Below are positions 47,701-56,509 of a stretch of DNA of 64,000 nucleotides, piece after piece. Each line of letters begins with the position of its first letter. Position 1 is the first letter of the stretch. Source of the DNA: Paenibacillus sp. A3 (GTDB lineage: Bacteria > Bacillota > Bacilli > Paenibacillales > NBRC-103111). The position numbers and the translations under genes are program-made. Under the pieces are notes generated by a model. The model made no database searches and had not been told where the DNA came from. It worked only from the letters and a program-made list of their open reading frames with translations. The stretch covers positions 1 to 64,000 of the forward strand of contig NZ_JTHN01000041.1 in NCBI RefSeq assembly GCF_001399685.1, in the 5' to 3' direction.

Positions 47701-50222
47701 GTCACCGTACCGTACACCGCGCTGGTGGCCGTCACTTGATGGACGCCGTCGCTCAGCTGCTTCGTATCCCAAGCGTACGCTTTGGCCTTCAATTGATTGG
47801 CGTCCAGATTGAATTGGAAATCGAGCGCCTCGAAACGGCCGTCGCTGTCGCCCATCTTGATTTCTTTTTCCTTGTTCGCATATTGCGGGTCATACAGCGC
47901 TGTGCCGTCTGCGAGCACGAGCCGCACGTTTTTCACGTTGAAATCGTCCTTGTTCTCCTCCGGACGCTCGTCGAACGGAGAAGACTTCGAGCCCGCCCGG
48001 ATCGAAAATACGTTGCTGCCTACCCGCAAGCGGTCTGCGCCGATCGGCACCGAAAGGGTCTGGTACGTCGGGATCGGGTCTTGGAACGTATAGATGATTT
48101 CTTGGCCGACGGTCACGGCATTTTTGAAATAATAATCGACCGAAGCCGCATCGAAAGCAAAATAAGCATCGCTCTCCATCGCAGCATACGTCTGGGAAGA
48201 CAGGTCCTGACCGTCAATGGCCAGCTTCACCGCATCCGGGCCGGACTGCCCCGCTGCCGCCTTGACGATCCGATTGCCGGACACGAGCTCCCCGTCCTTC
48301 ACGTTCAGCCGGAGCCCGGCCTGATTCATGCCGCCGGTTACGTTCGTCCGGTATACGGGAGAGGTTGTCTCGTTCGTCCCGTCGGACACCTTGAAATAAT
48401 ATTCGATGTACGTTTTGCCGATCAGGTCGGGCGAATACACCGTATAATGATACTTTTTATCGTTGTAGTCCTGATACAGGTACCGTTTCGTATACTCCGC
48501 CTGCTTGTCGGAGCGGAAATACAGCGTCGTCGTCAGCACCTGACGGTCGTCCTTGGCATCGGCGACAAGCGGCAGGTTGCTCCACTGCTCCACTTGCGAC
48601 GCTTGGGTCAGGTTCGCCACCGTCGGTACCGACGTATCCGGGGTTACGATCAGCGACTGCGCGGGCGCTTGTCCCGGCTCCAAGCTTCCCGGACTGGCCG
48701 GCTTCAATCCTGCGCTCGCCTTGATCATCGTGCCCGTACCGTCCATCGGGTACTTGTAGACGATGCCGTAATTTTCTTTCGTTTCGTTCGGCAGCGAGCC
48801 GTCATAATATGCGACGGATACGTCGACGTGCGTATTGGTTCCGATGGCTGCGCCCCGCTTGGAGCCATTGGCCATCCCGTCGCTGTATACTTTGACGATG
48901 TCCGTATTTTCCACGAGGTTCGTCTGGAAGGCCGCGTTAAAATCCGCTACGGTTTTGGCCGTATTTTGGCTGTTGATGACCCAGAACACGAACGGCTTCT
49001 TCGGCTGAAGAATCAGGTCCTCACGGTCCGTCGGCCAGATCACGTCGCTGTCCGGCCCCGAGTCGGTATACCGGTAGAACAGCTTGTAGTCCTTAAAGTT
49101 AATCGGCTGGTCCGTATTGTTGTAAATCTCGATAAATTCATAGCCGTCCGCTCCTCCGACGTTCGTGCTGTTCGGCAGCAATTCGGTCACGAGGATCGGC
49201 GGCAGCTTCGAATCATCGAAGTCGGGCAGCTTCACCGTTACCGTATACGTCTCCGAAGTAACCGTCCGGCTCCCGTCCTTCGCCTGAATAAAATACTGCA
49301 GCACGGATTCGGCCAGCGATTCCCGCGGAATTTTCGCCGTATAGCCGCCGCCCGGAGCCGGAGCCATCGGCAGCGAAGTGAACGCCGACTGCGACCCGGT
49401 TTTATAATAGACCGCAGCGGTTACCGTCTGCTGATTCCCTGTAAATACGGCCGAAATCGGCAAATCGTCCGCATTCGACGCTTCCGCAGGAGGCGTATGG
49501 CTAATTTGCAGGTCGGAGCCTGACGGCACGTCGTCCGGCGTCAGCGCCGGTACCTGGAAAGCCTCTACCCGGCCCGGCGACGCCGCCGTCGTTCCCGCGC
49601 TGCTCATTGTCATGTTGACGCTGCCGTCCGTCGGATATTGATACACGATGCCCATATCTTTGACGGTCTGGGCGTCGTTCTCGTACGAAGCCGAAGAGAG
49701 GACGCTACCGCTCTTATCCTTCACGAGCAGGCTCCGGGGCGCACTGTTCGACATGCCCCCGCCGCCATTGATGCGGAACACATTGACGTTTTCCTGCAGC
49801 GACGTGCCGTAATTCGCATTGAATGCCGCCGTCGGTTCATTCGTATTGTCGGCGTTCATGACCCACAGCACGATCGTCTGCTGAGGCGCAATCGGCATAT
49901 CGTTGTTATAGACCGCCGACCATACCGTCTCGCTCGATCCGGCCAGGTAGGCCAGCGTGTAGTCCTTGAAGTTCACCGTTTGCTTCGAATTGTTGTATAC
50001 CTCGATAAACTCGTACGCATCGACGGCTTTTCCCGCCACATTCGAGCTGTCGGGGACAAGCTCCGTAATAAGCAGCTTCGGCACTTTGCCATAATCCGGC
50101 GTACCGGCCGCCTCCGCTGCCGGCGTTCCCCATCCGCCCGGAGGCATCAGTCCAAGCAGCAGACCGCCCACCGTCAGCGCCGAAACCCATGATTTCCACT
50201 TCCTGTTAAACACGCTTTGCAC
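44778..50222 (-). CDS. giant surface-anchored metallophosphoesterase with lamin-tail, FN3 and SLH domains
   Basis: 1814 residues. After a signal peptide (1-39) come two lamin-tail domains (about 47-225 and 343-515; KLLITELVPDSS, ILVTELLPNSTN with YEFIEIYNNT). Ig-like and bacterial beta-sandwich regions follow to about 1100, the latter with TVDNTAPVIEPSVESGKVYR. A calcineurin-like phosphoesterase lies at about 1120-1330 (MSDTQYY, HTGDIVDEAD, LAGNHDVS, LSGHYHDAE), an FN3 domain at about 1487-1575, a Ser/Pro-rich linker, and three SLH repeats (about 1630-1812; FRDVTESYSWASEAIAVLAS). It is anchored to secondary wall polymer and probably hydrolyses extracellular phosphodiesters. Only a DTQ, not the usual DxH, fills the first metal motif, as in some relatives. 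Confidence 0.92.
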   Translation of the reverse strand: MQSVFNRKWKSWVSALTVGGLLLGLMPPGGWGTPAAEAAGTPDYGKVPKLLITELVPDSSNVAGKAVDAYEFIEVYNNSKQTVNFKDYTLAYLAGSSETVWSAVYNNDMPIAPQQTIVLWVMNADNTNEPTAAFNANYGTSLQENVNVFRINGGGGMSNSAPRSLLVKDKSGSVLSSASYENDAQTVKDMGIVYQYPTDGSVNMTMSSAGTTAASPGRVEAFQVPALTPDDVPSGSDLQISHTPPAEASNADDLPISAVFTGNQQTVTAAVYYKTGSQSAFTSLPMAPAPGGGYTAKIPRESLAESVLQYFIQAKDGSRTVTSETYTVTVKLPDFDDSKLPPILVTELLPNSTNVGGADGYEFIEIYNNTDQPINFKDYKLFYRYTDSGPDSDVIWPTDREDLILQPKKPFVFWVINSQNTAKTVADFNAAFQTNLVENTDIVKVYSDGMANGSKRGAAIGTNTHVDVSVAYYDGSLPNETKENYGIVYKYPMDGTGTMIKASAGLKPASPGSLEPGQAPAQSLIVTPDTSVPTVANLTQASQVEQWSNLPLVADAKDDRQVLTTTLYFRSDKQAEYTKRYLYQDYNDKKYHYTVYSPDLIGKTYIEYYFKVSDGTNETTSPVYRTNVTGGMNQAGLRLNVKDGELVSGNRIVKAAAGQSGPDAVKLAIDGQDLSSQTYAAMESDAYFAFDAASVDYYFKNAVTVGQEIIYTFQDPIPTYQTLSVPIGADRLRVGSNVFSIRAGSKSSPFDERPEENKDDFNVKNVRLVLADGTALYDPQYANKEKEIKMGDSDGRFEALDFQFNLDANQLKAKAYAWDTKQLSDGVHQVTATSAVYGTVTANVTVDNTAPVIEPSVESGKVYRGAITLDAKVTDALTGLKAVEAVLNGKPVTLPYATTSSQLGKGTHTLVIRAADNVGNKAESTVSFEVPEEDPHKPTVVAPVDGQTGVDPNAVLKVKVADPNNDAMNVAFYRGFHYGGSHRAGLTAKRGAADIEPPKQLELAGEKAFTEEDYRKIGAVDGDYLIDDSVGQFPYHRFEAKLDPSVQVTDRVKVEWQGKSLEGRKVSLYGWSPKAQQWTMLDSKVAGAEDFTLTATVTAGEYNTNGTLQLIVQDELPVSQQPYDFSFLWMSDTQYYSESYPEIYRRNVKWIADNQDAMKIKYVVHTGDIVDEADKEYQWIEADQNMKVLEDAKVPYGVLAGNHDVSHQLSDYTQYWKYFGEDRFKKQPTFGGSYQNNRGHYDLVSAGGNDFIFVYMGWNIGDAEIQWMDEVLKQYPDRRAILNFHEFLLVSGNRAPIADKIYEKVVVPNKNVIAVLSGHYHDAETKIDPIDDDGDGKPDRTVYQMLADYQGAEKGGLGYIRLLQFDVNKNKIYVKTYSPYLDDYNYYDPKEYPGKDELELDVNLTPMQKRVATDYMSISVYTDQAIGQAAQVAGGQEASVVWSGLQPQSYYQWYVQAADNNSGQSLSDIWGFTTGAAPTDGTTDKAAPVWPEGSALKAADVTDTAVTLSWNAAADNVAVTGYRIKHGDQELVKLPGDKLSYRMTGLSSDTRYTFQVEAVDAAGNWTAGPSVTVRTESSSSSDDDNSGGSSNGSGSGASPGTPAKPEQPKPEQPASPQPGKETPTAPTPVPAANPFRDVTESYSWASEAIAVLASKGIIQGTSDTTFEPGQNITRADFITLLVRALGLKGDFDSNFSDVNPSDYYYQALGIAKKLGITDGVGDNKFNPKEKISRQDLMVLTARALDVSKKLEIRGAAADLASYSDKAAVSSYATNGVAAMVKAGIVEGNGSGLNPQGQATRAETAVILYRIFKKL

Positions 50223-50462
50223 ACTCCCGTCTGGTCTTGTAGGTGATTCCGATCTTCCAAATCGAACTATACCCGGGAGCGTCCGAGCTGCCTATACACA
50301 TCTTCTTCGATCCTTTGCACCGCTTGGCATCCGCCCGTTAAGCTTTTGTGAAGCGCCAAATCATTAAAAAAGCGCAGGATCCAAAAAAGTGCCCATACCT
50401 TTGGAAGCCGGTATTGCGCTACAATATAAGGAAGCATCCAGACGATAAAGGAGCCTGTTCGC

Positions 50463-52724
50463 ATGATTGCTTTGCTTGTTCGCCAATCTTTATTCCGCAA
50501 AATATTAACGAGCTTTATGATCCTGATCGTCATTTTCGCACTGGTCGATGTCGCCATCTTCTCGCTCGTCAAAAACCGCCTTCACGGCGAACGGATCGAG
50601 CAGAACCGTTTGACGCTGCGCCATGCGGCGGACCGGTACCACTCCCAATTCGAACGGGTGAAGAACGCCCTGTACAAGCAGTATACGGACAAGGACGTGA
50701 CCCGGCTGAACCGCCTCATCATCTCGAAGACGCAGAAGGATTCGTTCAAGACCGGCGCGATTGTGGAAGACATTCAAGTGACGGTACGGGAGCCGGAGCT
50801 GTATTTGGACAATATGATGCTGCTGTTCAAGCCGGTTCCGCTGCTGGTGGACAAGAAGGGCGCCACCGAAGAGGAAAGGCTGTTCCCCGACATCTTCACG
50901 AGCGAAACGTATTCTTCCACATATTGGAAAGCGCAGTTCGAACGCGAGCCGAACTATGTCATTCATCCGGCAGCTTCGTTCTTTAACCCGGCGGAGCATC
51001 CGGAGAAAAAAACGCTCATTCCGTATTCCATCAAACCGCCGACAGCGAGCTACCTGGTCGTGGCCATGATCGACGCTGAGCGGCTGCGGCAAGCGATTGC
51101 CGGAGAGCGGACCAACCTCAACCTGACCATTCTGGAACCGGACGGGCGCGTCCTGTACCGGGCGGATACCGGCGGACCGGTACTGCCGGACGGGCTGCTG
51201 TCCGCGCTGCCGGCTGCCGGCGGCGGGCCGGATTATACGGTGCTGGACGGGAACTACTACTTCAGCCAACAAGATGCGGACGGCTTGCAGTACATCCTGA
51301 GCGTTCCGGGCCTAAGCTTCGCGGAAGAGGCGAACCGGCTGAACAAGCTTATGCTGCTTGTGATGGCGGCGGCGGTCATCGTCAGTCTCGTGCTGTCGGT
51401 CCTGTTCAGCAAACGAATCCATAAGCCGGTCCGGGAGCTGCTCTCGTCCATCTCGAATCCCGGCGAAACGGCGCTAGATAGCCAAATCCACGAATTCGAT
51501 CTGATCGGCCATAAAATCCAGACGCTGCTCAAGGAGAAAGACGAGATCCTCGGTGAGCTGCGGCAGCAGCAATCCGTGTTGAATGGCTACGACTATATCG
51601 CCAAATTGAAAAATATCAATCACGAGCTGAGCGACTGGCACAGCATTCCGCATCATGCGGAGACGTTCACCATCGTGCTCTACGAGCTTCGCTTCCGCTC
51701 CGCCGCTTTCGTCGATATGCCGGTCAACCGGGAGCTCGCGGCCCAATCGATCGGCGAGCATCTCAAGCTGGTGACGGACGAGCGTTTCCCCGGTTCCTAC
51801 ACGTTCCGGATGGAGGCGCATCAATTCCTGTCCGTCGTGCCGGGCAACGAACGGGACCGCTTGGTGGCGATGCTGGAGGAGCTGAAGCCGATGCTCGACC
51901 GCGACCGGCGCCATTGCCTTGTCACGGCGGCCGTCAGCTCGTGGTTCGGGCATTCCGCCCAGCTCGGGCACGCCTACAAGCAGGTGCAGGAGATGGCCCG
52001 GCAAGCGAGACTGCTTGAGGAAATGCAGATCGTGCTGGAGTGCCGCACCGATCCGTCCGTCTATGCGCTGACGCTGACGCAGGAGCAGGAGCTGAATGCC
52101 GCACTGCAGGCGGCCAATGCAGCCGAAGCCGTCCGGCTCGTCGGACAATGGCTGGACGAGCTGGACCGGGACGAGGCGAGCGTCCGGCGTTTCCGGTTAT
52201 TCGCCTCCTCTGTCTCGGCGCAGGCGCAAAAAATCGTGGAGCATTACAAAGTGGAGGCAAGCACCTCCTGGCGGCTGAAGCCGATGATCCAGCAGCTCGG
52301 GGAATGCTGTACGCTGAAGGAATATCGCGACACGCTGCAAGCGTTCCTGAACGCCGTTACCGTATTCATCAAGGAGAAAAAGGAAGCTTCCGATCCGATC
52401 GTCGAGCACGTGCTCGGCGTGCTTCAAGGGCATTATGCGGAGGACCTCTCGCTGGAGGCGCTGGCGGGATCGCTGAACCTGACGCCGGCCTACGTTTCCA
52501 CATATATTAAGGAGAAAACCGGGGTCAATTTTACCGACCATCTGCATGACATCCGCGTCCGGAAGGCGCGGGAGCTGCTGCTCGAAACCGGCATGAACAT
52601 TCAGGAAATCGCCGAGCAGGTCGGCTACCGCAATATTTCCTCGTTTAACCGGATGTTCAAAAACCGCACCGGACAATCGCCCGGCGAATACCGGAGAACG
52701 CAAACGATGGCGCGCACTTCGTGA
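50463..52724 (+). CDS. membrane-bound AraC-family transcriptional regulator
   Basis: 753 residues. TM1 is at about 13-34 (ILTSFMILIVIFALVDVAIF), an extracellular sensor region runs to about 290, TM2 at about 293-315 (LMLLVMAAAVIVSLVLSVLF). A cytoplasmic linker leads to an AraC domain at about 655-750 with two HTHs (LSLEALAGSLNLTPAYVSTY and MNIQEIAEQVGYRNISSFNR). Such proteins, common in Paenibacillus, sense outside polysaccharide or sugar and act directly on DNA. It is divergent from the giant phosphoesterase gene across 240 bases and is its likely regulator. Confidence 0.9.
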   Translation: MIALLVRQSLFRKILTSFMILIVIFALVDVAIFSLVKNRLHGERIEQNRLTLRHAADRYHSQFERVKNALYKQYTDKDVTRLNRLIISKTQKDSFKTGAIVEDIQVTVREPELYLDNMMLLFKPVPLLVDKKGATEEERLFPDIFTSETYSSTYWKAQFEREPNYVIHPAASFFNPAEHPEKKTLIPYSIKPPTASYLVVAMIDAERLRQAIAGERTNLNLTILEPDGRVLYRADTGGPVLPDGLLSALPAAGGGPDYTVLDGNYYFSQQDADGLQYILSVPGLSFAEEANRLNKLMLLVMAAAVIVSLVLSVLFSKRIHKPVRELLSSISNPGETALDSQIHEFDLIGHKIQTLLKEKDEILGELRQQQSVLNGYDYIAKLKNINHELSDWHSIPHHAETFTIVLYELRFRSAAFVDMPVNRELAAQSIGEHLKLVTDERFPGSYTFRMEAHQFLSVVPGNERDRLVAMLEELKPMLDRDRRHCLVTAAVSSWFGHSAQLGHAYKQVQEMARQARLLEEMQIVLECRTDPSVYALTLTQEQELNAALQAANAAEAVRLVGQWLDELDRDEASVRRFRLFASSVSAQAQKIVEHYKVEASTSWRLKPMIQQLGECCTLKEYRDTLQAFLNAVTVFIKEKKEASDPIVEHVLGVLQGHYAEDLSLEALAGSLNLTPAYVSTYIKEKTGVNFTDHLHDIRVRKARELLLETGMNIQEIAEQVGYRNISSFNRMFKNRTGQSPGEYRRTQTMARTS

Positions 52725-52758
52725 GATAGGGAGATAGAACTAAACATAGCGAATCAAG

Positions 52759-52764
52759 TATAAT
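52759..52764 (+). promoter_or_regulatory. -10 element before the MalT-like gene
   Basis: TATAAT 38 bases before the ATG, with only a weak TAGAAC 17-18 bases upstream. It suggests the MalT-like gene has its own, probably activated, promoter. Confidence 0.4.
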
Positions 52765-52802
52765 GGGATAAGAGACCAACTTAACCGTTCTGCGGAGGAA
52801 TT

Positions 52803-55409
52803 ATGATTCGCTACTCAGAGCCCGTCGTGCTAAAAAGCAAAATTTCACCGCCCCTTACCCGCGAAACGCTTGTAGCGCGGGATCGTCTTCTGCACAAAAT
52901 TTCCAAAGGCATGAAGGGAAGACTTACGACCGTCTGCGCCCCTCCGGGGTTTGGCAAGACGACCCTTCTCTGCCAATGGGTTCGTCATAACGAACAAGCG
53001 GCCGCTTGGGTATCGCTGGACGAGAGGGACAACGATCTGGCCCGCTTCTGGCGTTATGTCGTTCACGCTGTGGATGCCGCCGTTGCCCCCGGTTTCGCCG
53101 AGCTGATGGCGCCTGTGCTGCACACGCTTCCGCAGGGCTCCATCGATACCATGATCGATGTCATGATGAACGAACTGCATTCGCTGGGCAGGCCTGCGGC
53201 CTTGATTCTGGACGACTACCACTGCCTGTACGACAAAAGCATTCATGAAAGCGTCAGCTATATGATCGATATTTTGCCGGATAACGTGCATTTGCTGATC
53301 GCGAGCCGGACGGAGCTTCCCTTTTCGACGGCCAAGTGGCTGGTCAGGGATGAGCGAACGGATATTCCGGCGCCCCATATGCTGTTTACCAGCGAGGAGG
53401 CGGAGATTTTTTACCGGGAAGTCGTGAACCTTCCTTTGTCTGCCGACCACATCACCAAGGTGCTCGGGGTGACGGAAGGCTGGGCCGCCGGCCTGCAGCT
53501 CGTCTCCCTCTCGCTCCAGGAACGCCCGGATTACGAGCGGCTGGTGCATGCCTTCTCTGGCACCGATCTTAACATTGCCGATTATTTGTTTCACGAGGTG
53601 CTCTCCCGGCTGCCGGAAGAGCTGTATGAGTTCGTGCTGCAAACGTCCGTTCTGCAGCGTATGGACGCTTCCATCTGCGATACGGTGACGCTTCGCGGCG
53701 ACAGCCGTCTTCTTCTCGGGCAGCTCCGCAGCCGCAATCTGTTCATCGTTGCGCTGGACGACCGTCTTACATGGTTCCGGTATCACCATGTCTTCTCGGA
53801 ATTTCTGCGCGCTCGTCTGAGGCACGAGCACCCGGAGCAATGGACCCGGTTAAACCGGTTGGCGAGCCTTGGCTTTGCCGAGCGGGGTATGCTCGACGAT
53901 GCGATCGACCATGCGATTGCCGCTGAAGATTACGCACTCGCCTCGGCCCTCCTCGACAAGCACATTTTGACGGTGCTGCTGCGGGGAGAGTTCGCCACCT
54001 TGCTGAGCTGGTTCGCCTGCTTCCCTGCCGGTATGGCTTGGCCCCCTCAGCTGCACTTGCTGTATGCTTTTCTGCTGGTCGTGACCGGACAATTCGAACG
54101 CGCCGAGGACGAGATGCGAAACGTCGAGATTCGGCTCGCCAACGGGGAATATGCTCCCGAAATCCGGGACCACGTGCGCAGCGGATTGTTTTTCGTCAAA
54201 GCGAATCTGTCGTTTTCCAGCGGCAGATACGAGCAGTGGCATGCGTTCGCCGAACGGATGAACGAGCTGCTGCCGGAAGACCCGGTCTTCTACAATTTCA
54301 ATTACAACGAATCGGAGCCTCTTGTCCGCCGCACCGCCTTCGGTTTGAAAGGCGCCCTATCCGACGAAGCGGGGAAGATCGGCAGACGTTTCACGCAAAT
54401 GCTCGAAGCCCGCGGCTGGAAAGATTCGCTGATCAATCAATATGTCGTGCAGACGGTGGCCGAGTCGATGTATGAGTGGAACTGCCTGGAGGAAAGCCGT
54501 CAGTTGTCGGAGCAGGTAGAGAAAGTGTCCCGGGCGAAAAAGATTCCCGGCTTGTTCGTGCCGAACCGCATTACGCAGGCCCGCATCGATATCGCCGAGG
54601 GCCGTCTGTCGCTCGCCGGAGAAACGATGGATGAAGCGATCGACTTCGCATCCCGACATGCCGCATACCATTGGGTTCGCCCGCTCCGGGCGTTCCGGGC
54701 GCGAATTCATTTATTGCAGGGCCAAATCGATGAGGCTGCCCGGCAGATCGCCCTGCTGCAGCTGCCGCTAGACCGCAAGCCGACCTACAATCGGGAAATG
54801 GAGGTTTTGAGCGCCACCCGCCTGCTGGGAGCCATGAGCAAGGAAGACGAAGCTCTTCGTCTGTTGGAACAGCTGAAACCGCAAGGCCGCAGGGAAGGCT
54901 GCTTGATCAGCATGATCGAGATTCCGATCCAGCAGGCGTTGATGGAGCAGAAGCGCGGCCAGTCGGGTCAGGCGCTTGATTTTCTGCACGAAGCGCTCAG
55001 CGTCGCCGAGCCTTACACGTACATCCGCAGCTTTGTCGACGAAGGCCCGACGATGGCGCGGCTGCTTCAGCAGTACGTCGCGCAGCGAAGCGCGTCAGAG
55101 CCGGAAACGCGCTTGACCGACTATGCGGGCAAGCTGCTCGGATGGTTTCCGCAGCCGGACGATCCGCCTGCCGTTCCCTCTTTCGCCGGGCTCGTAGAGG
55201 CGCTGACACCAAGCGAATGGAGGATGCTGAACGGCATTCGGCAAGGAGCCTCGAACAAGCAGATTGCCCTGGAGCATGCATTAAGCGAAGGCACGGTGAA
55301 GGTATACCTGTCCCGCATATACGGGAAGCTGGGCGTCTCCTCCCGCACCCAAGCGCTGCTGCGGGCGCAGGAGCTGGGGCTTTTCGATCGGCAGGATTCA
55401 GAGTGTTGA
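52803..55409 (+). CDS. MalT-like LuxR-family regulator (STAND ATPase)
   Basis: 868 residues. Walker A lies in APPGFGKTTLLCQWV at about 40-50, Walker B in PAALILDDYHCL, with LLIASRTELPFS as sensor motif, followed by a long helical repeat region (about 330-770). The C-terminal LuxR HTH is at about 800-860 (LTPSEWRMLNGIRQGASNKQ then GTVKVYLSRIYGKLGVSSRT). MalT relatives are ATP-dependent activators switched by an inducer bound to the repeat region. It lies 78 bases after the AraC gene. Its inducer and targets are unknown; the adjacent surface enzyme is a candidate. Confidence 0.92.
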   Translation: MIRYSEPVVLKSKISPPLTRETLVARDRLLHKISKGMKGRLTTVCAPPGFGKTTLLCQWVRHNEQAAAWVSLDERDNDLARFWRYVVHAVDAAVAPGFAELMAPVLHTLPQGSIDTMIDVMMNELHSLGRPAALILDDYHCLYDKSIHESVSYMIDILPDNVHLLIASRTELPFSTAKWLVRDERTDIPAPHMLFTSEEAEIFYREVVNLPLSADHITKVLGVTEGWAAGLQLVSLSLQERPDYERLVHAFSGTDLNIADYLFHEVLSRLPEELYEFVLQTSVLQRMDASICDTVTLRGDSRLLLGQLRSRNLFIVALDDRLTWFRYHHVFSEFLRARLRHEHPEQWTRLNRLASLGFAERGMLDDAIDHAIAAEDYALASALLDKHILTVLLRGEFATLLSWFACFPAGMAWPPQLHLLYAFLLVVTGQFERAEDEMRNVEIRLANGEYAPEIRDHVRSGLFFVKANLSFSSGRYEQWHAFAERMNELLPEDPVFYNFNYNESEPLVRRTAFGLKGALSDEAGKIGRRFTQMLEARGWKDSLINQYVVQTVAESMYEWNCLEESRQLSEQVEKVSRAKKIPGLFVPNRITQARIDIAEGRLSLAGETMDEAIDFASRHAAYHWVRPLRAFRARIHLLQGQIDEAARQIALLQLPLDRKPTYNREMEVLSATRLLGAMSKEDEALRLLEQLKPQGRREGCLISMIEIPIQQALMEQKRGQSGQALDFLHEALSVAEPYTYIRSFVDEGPTMARLLQQYVAQRSASEPETRLTDYAGKLLGWFPQPDDPPAVPSFAGLVEALTPSEWRMLNGIRQGASNKQIALEHALSEGTVKVYLSRIYGKLGVSSRTQALLRAQELGLFDRQDSEC

Positions 55410-55595
55410 GAAAGTGGTCAAATGGGCCAATAGAGGTGTACGAATGGGTGGGGTATCTACTTCCGGTCGCTGTTGTCAGCGGGAAACTTTGCTTAACAGC
55501 GGGTATTTCCCGCAGACAAAGGCGAACGCTATCGCTCCTCCAGTAGATACCCCACCTCCGTTTATATCTCTATTTTTGTAAAAATCCACTTTCTC
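55408..55595. repeat. 188-bp stepped palindrome, possible MITE or structured 3' element
   Basis: Nested arms share one centre: GAGAAAGTGG (55408-55417) with CCACTTTCTC (55586-55595), AATAGAG (55429-55435) with CTCTATT (55568-55574), and GGTGGGGTATCTACT (55447-55461) with AGTAGATACCCCACC (55542-55556). The unpaired steps are 11 bases on each side both times. Inside lie further competing stems (GCGGGAAA/TTTCCCGC at 55479/55506 and CGCTGTT/AACAGCG at 55468/55495). It begins at the stop codon of the MalT-like gene. No gene was seen in the 55410-55660 gap. Confidence 0.65.
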
Positions 55596-55607
55596 TACAA
55601 GCTCAAG

Positions 55608-55640
55608 GCACCGTCCGTCGGATGGTGCTTTGTCTTGTTT
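55608..55640 (+). terminator. rho-independent terminator of the MalT-like gene
   Basis: GCACCGTCC pairs with GGATGGTGC (nine pairs, one G-U) around GTC and is followed by TTTGTCTTGTTT. Confidence 0.7.
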
Positions 55641-55660
55641 TCCGGCAAAATAGCCAAACG

Positions 55661-56347
55661 TCAAGCAATAACCTTATCTTTCTTGTTTCCCGGCGGCACG
55701 ATGGCCGCAGCTTTGGTATAAATACAGCGGATGACGAACTCGGCCAGTACGAAGTTCAGCACCAGCGCGCCGTAAACTCCCAGCGTATAGCTGAGCGCAT
55801 ATTCGACGCCGAGCCCGTTATGAAGAACAAACGTGAACATATGGATGAATAGATTCGTGAAGCAAAAAGCGTAGCTGCGAACCATCCATTTCCGGTGGCT
55901 GTCGACCTGCTTTCGTTTGATTTGCACAAGCGCTGCGACGGTCAATCCCATAAAAATAAGATTCATCACATTAAACGCGATGCTGTTGATTTTTCCTCCC
56001 GTGGAGTAAGGGGCCATATAACCGGAAGTGAGGACCACAACCGCAACGGACAGCAGGTACAAGTAGCCGTTTACCCGGTGCAGCTTCCGATGCTTGCTCA
56101 ATATTTTCGTCGAAAAGTTAATGGCCCCCGCGATCATGGCCATGCAGGCAAAAACAATATGAACATACATCACATTTAACCAGACCGGGAGAACGACGGG
56201 GCGTTTCAAGCCGGTTTTATGACTCAGAAATTCAGCCGCCTGCGGGTCATGAATGAAATTAACGTACGTCACGTAAAGCATATAGACGACGGCAACGACG
56301 ATCATCAGCAGGTACAGCAATTTGCTTCTGCTTTGCAGCCTTCTCAT
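55661..56347 (-). CDS. DUF2306 membrane protein
   Basis: 228 residues with about six to seven membrane segments and the family histidines: HIVFACMAMIAGAINF, LSKHRKLHRVNGYLYLLSV and DSHRKWMVRSYAFCFTNLFI. DUF2306 members have no established function; the paired His residues suggest metal or haem contact, which is inference. It is divergent from a TetR gene with a dyad between them, so it is the likely target of that repressor. Confidence 0.85.
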   Translation of the reverse strand: MRRLQSRSKLLYLLMIVVAVVYMLYVTYVNFIHDPQAAEFLSHKTGLKRPVVLPVWLNVMYVHIVFACMAMIAGAINFSTKILSKHRKLHRVNGYLYLLSVAVVVLTSGYMAPYSTGGKINSIAFNVMNLIFMGLTVAALVQIKRKQVDSHRKWMVRSYAFCFTNLFIHMFTFVLHNGLGVEYALSYTLGVYGALVLNFVLAEFVIRCIYTKAAAIVPPGNKKDKVIA

Positions 56348-56375
56348 GCGAACTGTCCCCTTTCCATCACTAGAG

Positions 56376-56390
56376 ACCGGACCGTCCGGT
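56376..56390. promoter_or_regulatory. TetR operator between DUF2306 and TetR genes
   Basis: Perfect dyad ACCGGAC-C-GTCCGGT, 29 bases from the DUF2306 start and 120 from the TetR start. It has the form of sites bound by TetR-family repressors with GACCGxxCGGTC-like recognition. Confidence 0.7.
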
Positions 56391-56509
56391 TTCTTTTTTT
56401 ATTATATATTACCAAGTACTATAGCTCACCCGTAAAATGTTACAATATATGTACAAGCAAAAGAGTCCTTACATTCCGCACAACGATAAGGCGAGAAAGG
56501 AATCTGTCC

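Noticed and set aside
45831-49523. A 1230-codon open frame on the plus strand opposite the giant phosphoesterase
   Set aside because: It lies wholly antisense to a gene with clear domains, is full of Arg/Val/Ile runs typical of reverse GC-rich frames, and lacks a ribosome site or family match.
56219-56509. N-terminal extension of the TetR regulator
   Set aside because: It covers the DUF2306 start, the operator and an AT-rich promoter region; AGAAAGGAATC marks the ATG at 56510.
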